The translations under genes and the position numbers were made by a program. A DNA stretch of 40,178 bases from Flavobacteriaceae bacterium (GTDB lineage: Bacteria > Bacteroidota > Bacteroidia > Flavobacteriales > Flavobacteriaceae). The notes under the pieces were generated by a model. That model ran no database searches, was not told where the DNA came from, and saw only the letters and a program-made list of their open reading frames with translations. The DNA is taken from assembly GCA_024762795.1 (NCBI GenBank), contig JANTGS010000019.1:1-40178 (forward strand), given 5' to 3'. This document shows, one piece after another, positions 1 to 9,057 of this stretch (within the stretch, counting starts at the first letter, position 1; each line of letters starts with the position of its first letter).

Positions 1-40
1 AAGTCTATCTATATTTATCCAATCTTGATCTAAACCCCCA

Positions 41-2467
41 ATGAGATTTTTAATAGCTTTTTTATTTTTGTTTTCATTCCTACCTTTTTATGGACAAGAG
101 TCACCGGAGAGTGTAACCATTTATGGTTCGGTGTATGATGCTGAGACCAATGCCCCGCTTCAATATGCAACTGTAACCCTTCAAAACATCAAGACGAAGA
201 ATTTTACCGGAGGGATTACCAATAAAAAAGGAAAATTTGATTTTAGTATCAGTCCCGGTAAATATAAATTTACTGTAGAATTTATTTCATTTAAACCCTT
301 TATAATAAACACATTAGATATCGATCAGGATATCGATTTTGGCATGATCGCTTTAAGTCAAAATTCTGAGAAACTCAATGAGGTTGAAGTCTCTGCAGGC
401 AAAAATGTAGTAGGTTATAAATATGATAAGAAGATCTATTATGCTTATAAAGATATTGGAAATAAAGGAGGATCGGCAGTTACAGTCCTTGAAAACACAC
501 CTACTGTCAGGGTTGATGAACAGGGAAACATAAATATCCGTGGAAATAAGGCCATGATCCTTGTTAACGGAAAACCCTTTGGTGGAGAAAATGCCACAGG
601 AGATATATTAAGCCTGATCCCTTCCAATACCATCAGCAGGGTTGAGATCTACTCACCCTCTGCCAAATACGATGCAAACAGCGGAGGTGGTATTGTAAAT
701 ATTATTTTGAAAAAGGGAAAAGGTCTGGGCTTTACCGGAACAATGGAAGTTCATGGAGGTTTACCGGGAAACGATGGGATCTCTTCTTTTATCAATTATA
801 AATCCGATAAGGTAAATGTATATTCAACAGCCAGTTTTAACCATACTATAAAAATAAAAAGTGCAAATATAGAACAGGAATATTTTAATACACATAATGA
901 TCCTGCAGGAAATATGGAACAAGATCGTGAAGACGACCGGCAAAAGAATAGTTTTTTATTCAATATCGGCAGTGATTTCAGTATTGATGATAAAAATACT
1001 GTTTCAACTTCAATTTTGTACTCTATGAGTAATAAGAATTATGATTCAGATATTTACTTTGAGGATTTTAACAAATCAGGTAATCCGATTCAATCTACCA
1101 ACAGAAATGTTTCTGATAATACAGATGACAATAATCTGGAAGCCCTGATCAATTATACAACCGTTTTTAACAGTGATGATCATAAATTATCATTTAACCT
1201 GAAATACAACGGATTAAATTCAGAAAATTACACTGATATACTGAATAGTGTTTCAAGAAGTAATATTTCCAAACAAAATTCCACTAAAAATCAAAAACTC
1301 TCTACCTATCTTTTTCAGGCTGATTATCAAATTCCTTTTGCAAAGAACAACATGCTCGAAACCGGGCTTAAAACCAATGTAAGAAAATTCTCGAACAATT
1401 TTTTATATTCTACATTAAATTCTGACACACAAGCTATTGAACCTTTTGATGGCTTTGTTAATGATGTATTATACGATGAATATATTTTTGCCGCCTATGC
1501 AAAATACAGTAAATATTATGATTATCTCGACTTTTCACTGGCCTTACGCTCTGAAAAAACATATACACAGATACAGGAATTAAATATGAATTCAGATGAT
1601 AAAAATGATTATCTCGATTTCTTTCCTTCTGTAAACATAGGCTACTCCTTTAAGGATGAAGGAATACTTACTTTTAATTATTCCCGTTTTATCGATCGCC
1701 CCGAAGTTGCTCAACTAAACCCTTTTACATCTATTGCCGATAATAGGTTTATTTTGACCGGAAATCCATATTTAAAACCCTCCTATTCTAATTATCTTAT
1801 TCTGGAATATTACAAAGAGATTAAAAAAATATCGCTTACAACAGCTCTTTTTTATTCCGGTTCAACCGATTATATCAGATATATCATTGAAAATTCAGGC
1901 GATCAGAATGCAGATAATTTTGATATCTATATGAGAAAACCGGTCAATGACGGAAATCTTGATCAATATGGTTTTGATCTCTCATTAACCTATATTGCGG
2001 GAAAACACCTTAGACTAAGAGGTTATGTGAGTCCGTACTATTACGTAATCAGTAATACTTTTGAAAATATTTACGATTATGAGGATTATGTGATTTATGC
2101 CAATCTTGTAGGAGATTACAGATTTAATAACGGATTAAAATTTCAGTTAAATTATACTTATCAGTCTCCGAAAAAGACTGCCGTTACAAGCTTACAGGCA
2201 ATACAATTCCTCAATGCTTCAGTAAGTATGGACCTTCTTAAGAAAAAAGCAACTCTTACTTTCAGAGCCAATGACCTACTAAATACCAGAACCTACGATT
2301 ACGAATCATTTGAGGCAGATACTTTTACCCATAAGAACTGGCGTTTTGATTCTCAGTACTTAATATCTTTTATGTACCGATTTAATAAAGCGAGTAAAAG
2401 AAACTCTCACAACAGAAGTAAGGATATCGATAAAGAAGTATTTGAACTGGATGAGGATATCAAATAA
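41..2467 (+). CDS. TonB-dependent receptor-like outer membrane beta-barrel protein
   Basis: An 808-aa outer-membrane protein. Residues 1-19 are a signal peptide ending at FYGQ. Residues about 24-105 resemble the carboxypeptidase-regulatory-like beta-sandwich that Bacteroidetes receptors carry at the N-terminus (GSVYDAETNAPLQYATVTL). Residues about 130-230 look like a TonB plug (NTPTVRVDEQGNINIRGN, then VNGKPFG and GGGIVNIILKKGKG). The remainder is alternating aromatic/polar beta-barrel sequence of the OMP_b-brl_3 family. The substrate cannot be told from sequence. Genes of this kind often lack a SusD partner, and none is seen here. It stands alone: a strong terminator follows directly. A TATATTTA close to the TAnnTTTG consensus lies about 20 bases before the ATG, but the window starts too close to judge the rest of the promoter. 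Confidence 0.88.
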   Translation: MRFLIAFLFLFSFLPFYGQESPESVTIYGSVYDAETNAPLQYATVTLQNIKTKNFTGGITNKKGKFDFSISPGKYKFTVEFISFKPFIINTLDIDQDIDFGMIALSQNSEKLNEVEVSAGKNVVGYKYDKKIYYAYKDIGNKGGSAVTVLENTPTVRVDEQGNINIRGNKAMILVNGKPFGGENATGDILSLIPSNTISRVEIYSPSAKYDANSGGGIVNIILKKGKGLGFTGTMEVHGGLPGNDGISSFINYKSDKVNVYSTASFNHTIKIKSANIEQEYFNTHNDPAGNMEQDREDDRQKNSFLFNIGSDFSIDDKNTVSTSILYSMSNKNYDSDIYFEDFNKSGNPIQSTNRNVSDNTDDNNLEALINYTTVFNSDDHKLSFNLKYNGLNSENYTDILNSVSRSNISKQNSTKNQKLSTYLFQADYQIPFAKNNMLETGLKTNVRKFSNNFLYSTLNSDTQAIEPFDGFVNDVLYDEYIFAAYAKYSKYYDYLDFSLALRSEKTYTQIQELNMNSDDKNDYLDFFPSVNIGYSFKDEGILTFNYSRFIDRPEVAQLNPFTSIADNRFILTGNPYLKPSYSNYLILEYYKEIKKISLTTALFYSGSTDYIRYIIENSGDQNADNFDIYMRKPVNDGNLDQYGFDLSLTYIAGKHLRLRGYVSPYYYVISNTFENIYDYEDYVIYANLVGDYRFNNGLKFQLNYTYQSPKKTAVTSLQAIQFLNASVSMDLLKKKATLTFRANDLLNTRTYDYESFEADTFTHKNWRFDSQYLISFMYRFNKASKRNSHNRSKDIDKEVFELDEDIK

Positions 2468-2494
2468 AAAAGGCTTGCAATTGCAAGCCTTTTT
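2467..2494. terminator. Bidirectional intrinsic terminator
   Basis: A perfect 14-bp inverted repeat (AAAAAGGCTTGCAA / TTGCAAGCCTTTTT) begins at the last base of the upstream stop codon. It has an A-tract on the left and a T-tract on the right, so it can stop transcription from both the receptor gene and the small convergent gene. Confidence 0.85.
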
Positions 2495-2512
2495 ATTCTT
2501 CTATTTCTTATT

Positions 2513-2677
2513 TCAGGACTTTAATTTTTTAGCCTCTTTCTTTAATTTAAAATGCTCTACAATATTACCAAACAACCAGTAAGGTACTACAAATGAAATC
2601 AAAAAGATCATCAACCAAAATCCCATTGTAAAGATGGTCATAAATACTAAAAAACCTAAAAATTGCTGAATGTCCAT
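2513..2677 (-). CDS. Small membrane protein, 54 aa
   Basis: A 54-codon reading frame starting MDIQQFLGFLVF and ending in KKEAKKLKS. Residues about 6-38 are strongly hydrophobic, giving one long or two short membrane segments (FLVFMTIFTMGFWLMIFLIS, then FVVPYWLFGN). The last 15 residues are lysine-rich, which suggests a cytoplasmic tail by the positive-inside rule. Support for a real gene: a TATTTTTG promoter box lies 24-31 bases upstream of the ATG, and a bidirectional terminator sits just behind its stop. I do not recognise a named family, and no function is proposed. Confidence 0.62.
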   Translation of the reverse strand: MDIQQFLGFLVFMTIFTMGFWLMIFLISFVVPYWLFGNIVEHFKLKKEAKKLKS

Positions 2678-2700
2678 GAATTATGTTTTTCTATTTGTTA

Positions 2701-2708
2701 CAAAAATA
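2701..2708 (-). promoter_or_regulatory. Bacteroidetes -7 box for the 54-aa protein
   Basis: TATTTTTG on the minus strand matches TAnnTTTG exactly. Transcription would begin about 15-20 bases before the ATG of the small membrane protein. No clear -33 TTTG is visible. Confidence 0.4.
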
Positions 2709-2802
2709 TAATTATTTTTTTAAAATCCTCATGATTCGTATTTTTTTTCTCTTCAATTGTTTTAACAGTAAACTACTGGTCTTTAAATACTCTCAATTTT
2801 TT

Positions 2803-3867
2803 TTATTGCTGAAAAACTACACTTCCGGGAATAATTCCGGCCGGTATAGTTTCAAGCAGGGTTCCGCTGGCTAAATTAAATATCTTCAATTCTCCTTCGC
2901 TGTTAAAATCTTTAGCATCTGTTGCATACATATCTCCGTAGTAGGTGGCCATACTATAGAAAAAGCCATCAAGTCCCGCAACAGATTCCTCCGGAAGATC
3001 TGCTGATGAAGGACTCATTTTGTAAACCTTCCCCTCCAGATTATAGTATAAATTACCTCCGTCAAAATTCAAAAAAGCCGGATGCTCTGTAGTGTCAAAA
3101 TTATAAATTCTTATTACACTCCCGGTTGCAGCACTCATCCTTACAAGTTTCCCTTCTGATTGAGAGTTTACAGGCCAGGAAATTCCTCCGCAAAGGATCC
3201 AAACATTTCCTCGTCCGTCATCAATAAGAGAATTAGGCACATCTCCTACGCCAACATTTTCAATAAGGCTTTGAGTTTGCAGATCAATTATAGCAACCTG
3301 ATCATTATGTCCCCATCCGCCTTTCAGGTTAACAAAAAGTTTGGTGTTAACAATCAACATATTTTCAGGACCTTCTCCAACGGAAATTGTATTGATTACC
3401 TGATTTGTATTGAGGTTTATTACAGAAATAAAATCATCGGAGGGATCAGAGGGATCTCCCCAGTTACTTACAAAAGCCCGATCATTCTCAGCCACCATAT
3501 ACCTGGGATTACTGATGTCTTCACTGATTACACCTTCCTTTTTAAATGTATATCGATTGGCCACAACGATCTTATTGGAATTATTTACCACAATATAGGC
3601 TTTATCTCCTTTTAAGGTCATCGACTGAACCACATTTCCAAGATCCTCATTATTTACAGTTTTGTATATATTCTGACTTACTTTACCATCGTCACCAACA
3701 AAAGTTATCGTTCCTGTACCTGTATTGAAAGCTCCTTCATTGGTAATAAAGAAACCGTTCTCGTAATCTCCCTTGGGTATATTAACCGGCGGATTGTCAT
3801 CACTGGAGCAAGAAGCAAAGAAAAGTGTAGTAATCATTAAAAAAGCTGTAATCTTAAATGTTTTCAT
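2803..3867 (-). CDS. BtuG-like beta-propeller surface lipoprotein (DUF5074/YncE type)
   Basis: A 354-aa lipoprotein: signal MKTFKITAFLMITTLFFASC with the lipobox cysteine at residue 20, followed by SSDDNPP, an acidic stretch typical of surface-exported Bacteroidetes lipoproteins. The body repeats blade-like units (VISVINLNTNQVINTISVG, VAIIDLQTQSLIENVGVG), as in YncE/DUF5074 seven-bladed propellers. In Bacteroides, propeller lipoproteins called BtuG sit on BtuB and bind cobalamin very tightly. The gene lies 1 base after a riboswitch-controlled BtuB-type receptor, so the same role is inferred. ATG at 3867 is chosen; a TTG three codons upstream would overlap the receptor stop. Assignment to BtuG rests on fold and context, not on binding residues. 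Confidence 0.78.
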   Translation of the reverse strand: MKTFKITAFLMITTLFFASCSSDDNPPVNIPKGDYENGFFITNEGAFNTGTGTITFVGDDGKVSQNIYKTVNNEDLGNVVQSMTLKGDKAYIVVNNSNKIVVANRYTFKKEGVISEDISNPRYMVAENDRAFVSNWGDPSDPSDDFISVINLNTNQVINTISVGEGPENMLIVNTKLFVNLKGGWGHNDQVAIIDLQTQSLIENVGVGDVPNSLIDDGRGNVWILCGGISWPVNSQSEGKLVRMSAATGSVIRIYNFDTTEHPAFLNFDGGNLYYNLEGKVYKMSPSSADLPEESVAGLDGFFYSMATYYGDMYATDAKDFNSEGELKIFNLASGTLLETIPAGIIPGSVVFQQ

Positions 3868-3868
3868 T

Positions 3869-5701
3869 TTAATCAATTTTATAGTTAATATTTAATTCGT
3901 AATTTCTGTTCGGCATAGGCCTGTATGCAACGCTTTGGTAAGCCTCCTTAAAGATATTTTTGATATGTAAACCTATATTCATTTTATTTTTAAGAAAACT
4001 GTAACCAAATTCAATATTGGAAAGCCAGTAATCATCCAGTGCCTGTGAATTGGATGAGGTAGTATAAACTTCGCCGGTATATTGTAAGTTATAATTCATA
4101 AAAATATTCTTATAATGGTACAGCAAATTTCCATACGCCTTATGATAAGGAACATAGATCAATTGTTTGCCTAAAGCATCATCATTTGATACGGTATAAG
4201 CGTATTGCAAACTTCCCCGAAGATGATTTTTACCCATTTCCATAGATTTTTGTAATTCAAATTCTATTCCGTACCCTGTAGATTCCTTTATGTTCTTGGG
4301 TTCCCAGATTCCGTTATTTTGGGTAGGCACCCACTGGATGAGATTCTTGCTATCTAGAAAGTAAACAGAGGTTTGTAATTTAAAACCATCATTATTAAAA
4401 CCGAATGCAATTTCACCGGTTGTACTGTTTTCGGGTTTAAGTTCAGGATTCCCTCCCGGATCCCAAAAGAGATCATTAAAGGTTGGCAAGCGATAGTTGG
4501 TTGAATAATTGGATTTTATACTGAATTTATCGTTAATGTTATAATTGAGATCTACAGCATAGATCAGCGGTATTCTGTACACTGAGGAAAAACCTTTTCG
4601 GAGACTGATATTATAGATTAGTTTGTCAAATACCTCCTGATGCCAAAGAGTATACATTTCGAAATTATTTTGCGACACAGATCCAATATGGTCTCCCTTT
4701 CCGGTAGAATAAGTATTGATAATTCCTGCTTTGACAGAAGTATTTTTAAACAAAAACCAGGTTAGATCATATTTTACAATAAGATCCCTGCTTTGATTTC
4801 CTGTAGCCGATTCCGAATCATCTTTTTGAAACAGATAAGTATATTTTTCATCCAGAGAAGAGAGATCTAAAAGAGAAGTGTATTTTGTTCCGGTATTTTT
4901 CCACGAAAGTAAAAAACGATTGTCTTTATTCAATAATTTTGAATTGCTGGGAGCAGACAGGGTTCCCGAAGTATTTCTATCATTATCAGTATAATAGGTA
5001 TGTAGTGAAAATCGGTTATTTTTATTGGGTTTCCAGCCCAGAACCGTTTGAACCCCCAAATTAATATATTCTCCGTTCTCGTTATACAAATCCGTATCCG
5101 GGTAAGGATAATTATTTTTGCTGTTGGCATAATTTATTGAGGCTTTGGCAAAATATTTTTCCGTAGAAAACTCCCCCTGAGTATTCCCTTTAAAAGTACT
5201 GTAACTTCCACCTCCCAGCTGAACAAATATTTTTTTATCAGGAGTAAAATTTAATCGGTCTCTTAAATTAACAGCGCCACCAACAGCACCACTGCCTAAA
5301 AGCACACTCCCCCCTCCTTTTCTAATATCAACAGCATCAAAACCGTTTGCGCTGATCGTATTAAAATCGGTTTGTCCGTTTAAAGAAGAGTTGATCGCAA
5401 TACCGTTCCAGTAAACTCCTGTATGGGCAGCAGAGGTTCCTCTAAGCGATATGGAGGAGACCATTCCGTTTCCATTTTCTTTAAAATATAGATTCAATTC
5501 TTTTTGCAGAAGATCTCCCAGTGATAAATTGTTATTTTTCAATACAGAATCCCTGATGATATCCACTGTATACCCAGAGTTTAAAGCAGGTGAAAAATTT
5601 CCATACAAAACTACTTCCTCTAATTTATTTATGGAATCGTTCTGTGAAAAAACAGAAAGGCCTGCCGCCAAGGTAAATGTTAAAAAAATATATTTCATCA
5701 T
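3869..5701 (-). CDS. btuB: TonB-dependent cobalamin receptor, BtuB-type
   Basis: A 610-aa outer-membrane receptor that would import vitamin B12 using TonB energy. Residues 1-19 form a signal peptide (ending VFSQ). A TonB-box-like LEEVVLYG follows at residues 27-34. The plug spans about 45-155 and contains the conserved GGGSVLLGSGAVGGAVNL. The remaining ~450 residues are a beta-barrel ending in a terminal strand that finishes ELNINYKID; FKEAYQSVAYRPMPNRNY is a typical late barrel motif. At 610 aa it has the size of E. coli BtuB and lacks the N-terminal extension of SusC proteins. A cobalamin riboswitch immediately upstream makes the substrate assignment firm. It is the first gene of a two-gene operon with the BtuG-like lipoprotein. 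Confidence 0.9.
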   Translation of the reverse strand: MMKYIFLTFTLAAGLSVFSQNDSINKLEEVVLYGNFSPALNSGYTVDIIRDSVLKNNNLSLGDLLQKELNLYFKENGNGMVSSISLRGTSAAHTGVYWNGIAINSSLNGQTDFNTISANGFDAVDIRKGGGSVLLGSGAVGGAVNLRDRLNFTPDKKIFVQLGGGSYSTFKGNTQGEFSTEKYFAKASINYANSKNNYPYPDTDLYNENGEYINLGVQTVLGWKPNKNNRFSLHTYYTDNDRNTSGTLSAPSNSKLLNKDNRFLLSWKNTGTKYTSLLDLSSLDEKYTYLFQKDDSESATGNQSRDLIVKYDLTWFLFKNTSVKAGIINTYSTGKGDHIGSVSQNNFEMYTLWHQEVFDKLIYNISLRKGFSSVYRIPLIYAVDLNYNINDKFSIKSNYSTNYRLPTFNDLFWDPGGNPELKPENSTTGEIAFGFNNDGFKLQTSVYFLDSKNLIQWVPTQNNGIWEPKNIKESTGYGIEFELQKSMEMGKNHLRGSLQYAYTVSNDDALGKQLIYVPYHKAYGNLLYHYKNIFMNYNLQYTGEVYTTSSNSQALDDYWLSNIEFGYSFLKNKMNIGLHIKNIFKEAYQSVAYRPMPNRNYELNINYKID

Positions 5702-5739
5702 AAAATATTCTTCCTCCGAAAATATTTATACTATTTCTG

Positions 5740-5932
5740 AAATTGGCAGGTTTCCTGGCTTGCATCCTGTTGATCGTCTTCCCATCAATGAAACTGACAG
5801 TGACATAAAGAGCATCAACAAGTATCACAAAGTGACTGAGCTTACAGTTGCGGAGACAGCTCCCGATTTTAACGGGATTCCCTTTTTAACCTTTTCCGTG
5901 AACAGGATAAAGGAGCACCAAAACTTCGTTGC
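5740..5932 (-). promoter_or_regulatory. Cobalamin (adenosylcobalamin) riboswitch
   Basis: Read on the minus strand, the leader contains the parts of a B12 riboswitch in order: TTGGTGCTCCTTTATCC near the 5' end, AAAAGGGAATCCCG, GGGAGCTGTCTCCGCAACTG (the B12-box region), a TGTCACTGT element, GGGAAGACGATCAACAGG, and the closing GCCAGGAAACCTGCC. The aptamer ends about 40 bases before the btuB ATG. That leaves little room for a separate terminator, so control of translation or of early elongation is more likely. Cobalamin binding would turn off btuB and the BtuG-like gene. The divergent plus-strand ABC transporter genes are not downstream of it. Confidence 0.93.
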
Positions 5933-5939
5933 AAATGTA
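5932..5939 (-). promoter_or_regulatory. -7 promoter box for the riboswitch-btuB transcript
   Basis: TACATTTG on the minus strand is an exact TAnnTTTG. It ends at the first bases of the riboswitch, placing the transcription start near 5925. A T-rich stretch about 20 bases upstream could serve as a weak -33 element. Confidence 0.55.
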
Positions 5940-6034
5940 AGTGAAAACTAAATTATAAAATAATCTTTTCTTAGTTTTTTTAAATCCTGATGAAAATAAT
6001 TTTCGTAAACTTGCCAAAATTTATATCAAAAATC

Positions 6035-7177
6035 ATGAAAAATATCCTGCTCCTTTTGCTACTTTTTACCGGTTTTTTATCCTGTAAAACCGATAATGAA
6101 TCAAAAGACAGAAATATAAATCTAAACAAAACCTATAATTTAATTAAATACGCTAAAGGGTTTGAATTAGAGCATATTAATAATATAACTAAAGTTACTA
6201 TTTTATCTCCTTATCCTCAGGCAAAAGAAGGATTTACTTACTATCTTATCCCTAAAAAAAATCAGTTGCCCGATTCATTAAAAGGTAAAAAAATAATCAG
6301 AATACCGGTAAATAAAATGGTGGCCAGCTCTACAACACATATACCGATGATCGAAATATTTCATCAGGAAAATACCCTGGTCGGATTTCCTCAAACACAT
6401 TATATTTCTTCTAAAAGAACTGTAGATCTTGTAAAAAAAGGAAAAATAAAAGAGCTGGGAAATACACAGGATATCAATACAGAAATCCTTATCGAATTAA
6501 AACCTGAGGTGGTTATTGGATTTAGTCTGAGCAGCAACAATAAAATGTATCACAATATTGAAAATATTGGCATACCGGTAATTTACAATGGAGACTGGCT
6601 GGAAGAAAATCCGCTGGGAAGATCCGAATGGATTAAATTATTTGGTGCTCTTTATAATAAATCCAAAGAAGCCGACAGTATATTTAAATCAATTGAGCGG
6701 GAATATAACAAAGCTAAAAAACTCGCCTTAAAGGCTGAAAAAAGACCCAAAGTCCTTTCCGGGGTCCTTTTTAAGGATAAATGGAACTTACCGGCAGGAG
6801 AAAGTTTTACTGCTACTCTTTTTAAAGATGCTAATACAGATTATCTGTGGAAAGATTCCGATGGGCACGGGAGTTTGGTATTGAGCTTTGAGTCAGTATT
6901 TGAAAAAGCTGTTAATGCCGATTTCTGGATTGGTGCAGGGATCTACACCTCCTTTGATCAAATGAAGAAAGCAGATGATCATTATACAGAGTTCAAAGCT
7001 TTTAAAAATAAAAATATTTATACTTTTTCTAAGAAAAGAGGAGCTAACGGAGGAGTGATCTATTTTGAACTCTCCCCAATACAACCTCATTTTGTTCTTA
7101 AGGATCTGATCAAAGTAACCCATCCTGAACTTCTCCCCGAATACAAAACACATTTTTTAGAAAAACTAAATCATTGA
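6035..7177 (+). CDS. Periplasmic B12/metallophore-binding lipoprotein, BtuF-like
   Basis: A 380-aa substrate-binding lipoprotein of the helical-backbone (BtuF/FecB/FhuD) class, delivering its ligand to the permease encoded next. The signal MKNILLLLLLFTGFLSC ends in a lipobox cysteine at residue 17. Two lobes follow: an N-terminal part with IRIPVNKMVASSTTHIPMIE and TEILIELKPEVVIGFSLSSN, and a C-terminal part with GESFTATLFKDANTDYLWKD. This pattern is typical of ABC binding proteins of this class. ATG at 6035 is chosen over an in-frame ATG at 5990 because the lipoprotein signal starts here and a near-consensus TAAACTTG lies at 6006-6013. Cobalamin is inferred from the divergent riboswitch-btuB operon; a siderophore is the alternative. 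Confidence 0.82.
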   Translation: MKNILLLLLLFTGFLSCKTDNESKDRNINLNKTYNLIKYAKGFELEHINNITKVTILSPYPQAKEGFTYYLIPKKNQLPDSLKGKKIIRIPVNKMVASSTTHIPMIEIFHQENTLVGFPQTHYISSKRTVDLVKKGKIKELGNTQDINTEILIELKPEVVIGFSLSSNNKMYHNIENIGIPVIYNGDWLEENPLGRSEWIKLFGALYNKSKEADSIFKSIEREYNKAKKLALKAEKRPKVLSGVLFKDKWNLPAGESFTATLFKDANTDYLWKDSDGHGSLVLSFESVFEKAVNADFWIGAGIYTSFDQMKKADDHYTEFKAFKNKNIYTFSKKRGANGGVIYFELSPIQPHFVLKDLIKVTHPELLPEYKTHFLEKLNH

Positions 7178-7224
7178 AGTACAGTAATTTTAACAGGATT
7201 AGTATCTTAGCAAAAAAGTAAGTA

Positions 7225-8253
7225 TTGAAACCAGCAAGAACATATTTAATATCATTTATAATCCTTTTTGTGGTATTATTTCTGGTTTTTCTAATCAATT
7301 TAAGTCTTGGATCTGTATCCATACCGCCTAAAGATGTATTTTTAGGATTGTTTGGAGGTGGATCTTCCAGTGAATCGTGGAATTACATCATTCTGAATTT
7401 CCGATTACCAAAAGCTCTAACAGCAATATTGGTAGGCTCAGGATTAAGCATTAGCGGCTTACTGATGCAAACCTTATTTAAAAATCCGTTAGCTGGTCCG
7501 TTTGTTCTCGGTATCAGTTCCGGTGCCAGTCTGGGGGTTGCCCTCTTGATTCTGGGAAGCTCTGTTATTGGCGGAAGTTTTATCCTTCTGGGGCATAATC
7601 AGATTGCTGTAGCCATAGCTGCAAGTTTAGGGGCTTTCTTTGTACTGAGCATTGTCATGATCCTGGCCAACAGTGTTAAAAATACTATGGCTATTTTGAT
7701 CATCGGACTTATGTTTGGTAGTTTTACAGCAGCTATTATCAGTGTTTTAGCTTACTTTAGTAATGCTGAAGACCTACAGCAATACCTTTTTTGGAGCTTT
7801 GGAAGCCTTGGAAATCTAAGCTGGAAAGAACTATCGGTCTTTACCGGCGTTTTCTTTTTGGGAATTCTATTGGTAACCCCCAATATAAAAGCACTGAATT
7901 CACTTCTGCTGGGAGAAAATTACGCTAAAAGCCTGGGTCTGAATTTAAGCCGCTCAAGAAACAGTATCTTACTTTCTACCAGTATTTTAACCGGTGTAAT
8001 CACTGCTTTTTCCGGACCTATTGCATTTATCGGTCTGGCTGTTCCTCATATAACAAAAATGGTTTTTAACACCTCAAACCATAAAGTTCTGATTCCGGCT
8101 GTGGCTATCTTTGGTGCGATCATCATGCTTATCAGCGACACTATAGCGCAATTACCCACCAGTGAATATGTTTTGCCCATCAATGCAATAACTTCAATGT
8201 TTGGTGCCCCTGTGGTTATTTGGTTACTCATTCGTAAACGAAAGATCAGTTAA
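7225..8253 (+). CDS. ABC transporter permease, FecCD/BtuC family
   Basis: A 342-aa inner-membrane permease with about ten hydrophobic segments, normal for FecCD/BtuC proteins. Family marks include RLPKALTAILVGSGLSISGL near residue 60, LAGPFVLGISSGASLGVA near residue 90, and the coupling region FSGPIAFIGLAVPHITKM near residues 260-280, followed by the C-terminal PINAITSMFGAPVVIWLL. It would carry cobalamin or a similar chelate across the inner membrane. The start is TTG; no ATG is available before the first membrane helix. It lies 47 bases after the binding-protein gene and 1 base before the ATPase gene, so the three form one operon. Confidence 0.88.
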   Translation: MKPARTYLISFIILFVVLFLVFLINLSLGSVSIPPKDVFLGLFGGGSSSESWNYIILNFRLPKALTAILVGSGLSISGLLMQTLFKNPLAGPFVLGISSGASLGVALLILGSSVIGGSFILLGHNQIAVAIAASLGAFFVLSIVMILANSVKNTMAILIIGLMFGSFTAAIISVLAYFSNAEDLQQYLFWSFGSLGNLSWKELSVFTGVFFLGILLVTPNIKALNSLLLGENYAKSLGLNLSRSRNSILLSTSILTGVITAFSGPIAFIGLAVPHITKMVFNTSNHKVLIPAVAIFGAIIMLISDTIAQLPTSEYVLPINAITSMFGAPVVIWLLIRKRKIS

Positions 8254-8254
8254 G

Positions 8255-9043
8255 ATGAAAAACAGAAATAATATTATACTCAGCACAAAGGATCTTAGCA
8301 TAGGATACAGATCGCGTAAAGAGAAGCTCGTTATTGCTTCCGGACTCGATCTCGGGTTATATCAAGGAGAAATGGTCAGCCTGATGGGTATAAATGGCAT
8401 TGGTAAATCTACCCTGCTGAGAACATTAACCGGCGTTCAGAAAGAGATCTCAGGGAAAATTCTAATTCAGGGCAAAGAACTCAGATCAATGCAACCGAAT
8501 GAAATAGCCAAAAAAATCAGTGTAGTACTTACTGAAAGAATTCCATCAAATAATCTTACGGTTTATGAGCTTATAGCATTAGGCAGACAACCTTATACCA
8601 ACTGGCTGGGATCACTTTCTGTAAAAGATAAGGAGCAGATCAGTTTTGCCATAGAACAAACAGGATTAGAAAATTTACTCGAAAAAAAATGTGATTCCTT
8701 AAGCGATGGCCAGCTTCAAAGAGTTATGATCTGCAGGGCTTTAGCACAAAATACTGAAATTATTTTTCTGGATGAACCCACAGCTCATCTGGACATTCAG
8801 CATAAGATTGAAATTTTTAAGATCCTCTCCAATCTGGCACATCAACTGGGAAAAAGTATCCTGATCTCTACACATGAGATTCAGTTTGGGGTGCAAATGA
8901 GTGATCAATTATGGTTAATGACGCGTGATGGGATCTTATCGGGCACTCCTGATGAAATGATAGAAAACAACAGTATTAATAAGATTTTTGATACCGGTCA
9001 GATTAAATTTGACAAGGATTACAGGCAATTCAGAATCATTTAA
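8255..9043 (+). CDS. ABC transporter ATP-binding protein, BtuD/FecE-like
   Basis: A 262-aa ATPase that powers the upstream permease. Counting from ATG 8255: Walker A GINGIGKS at 45-52, signature LSDGQ at 149-153 followed by QRVMICRALAQ, Walker B IIFLDEPTAHLD with its aspartate at 173, and the switch histidine in LISTHEI. The LSDGQ signature departs from the usual LSGGQ by one residue, which is common in this family. An in-frame ATG at 8201 lies inside the permease gene and is rejected in favour of 8255, two bases after the permease stop. Context gives cobalamin as the likely cargo. Confidence 0.87.
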   Translation: MKNRNNIILSTKDLSIGYRSRKEKLVIASGLDLGLYQGEMVSLMGINGIGKSTLLRTLTGVQKEISGKILIQGKELRSMQPNEIAKKISVVLTERIPSNNLTVYELIALGRQPYTNWLGSLSVKDKEQISFAIEQTGLENLLEKKCDSLSDGQLQRVMICRALAQNTEIIFLDEPTAHLDIQHKIEIFKILSNLAHQLGKSILISTHEIQFGVQMSDQLWLMTRDGILSGTPDEMIENNSINKIFDTGQIKFDKDYRQFRII

Positions 9044-9057
9044 AATTATACTGACCC

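Noticed and set aside
2683-2874. A 63-aa frame on the plus strand between the small peptide and the BtuG-like gene
   Set aside because: Very Phe/Leu-rich from poly-T sequence, overlaps the end of the BtuG-like gene in antisense, and has no promoter.
5451-5951. A 166-aa open frame on the plus strand covering the btuB start and the riboswitch
   Set aside because: It is antisense to btuB and to the cobalamin riboswitch, has no family resemblance, and is explained by the composition of the opposite strand.
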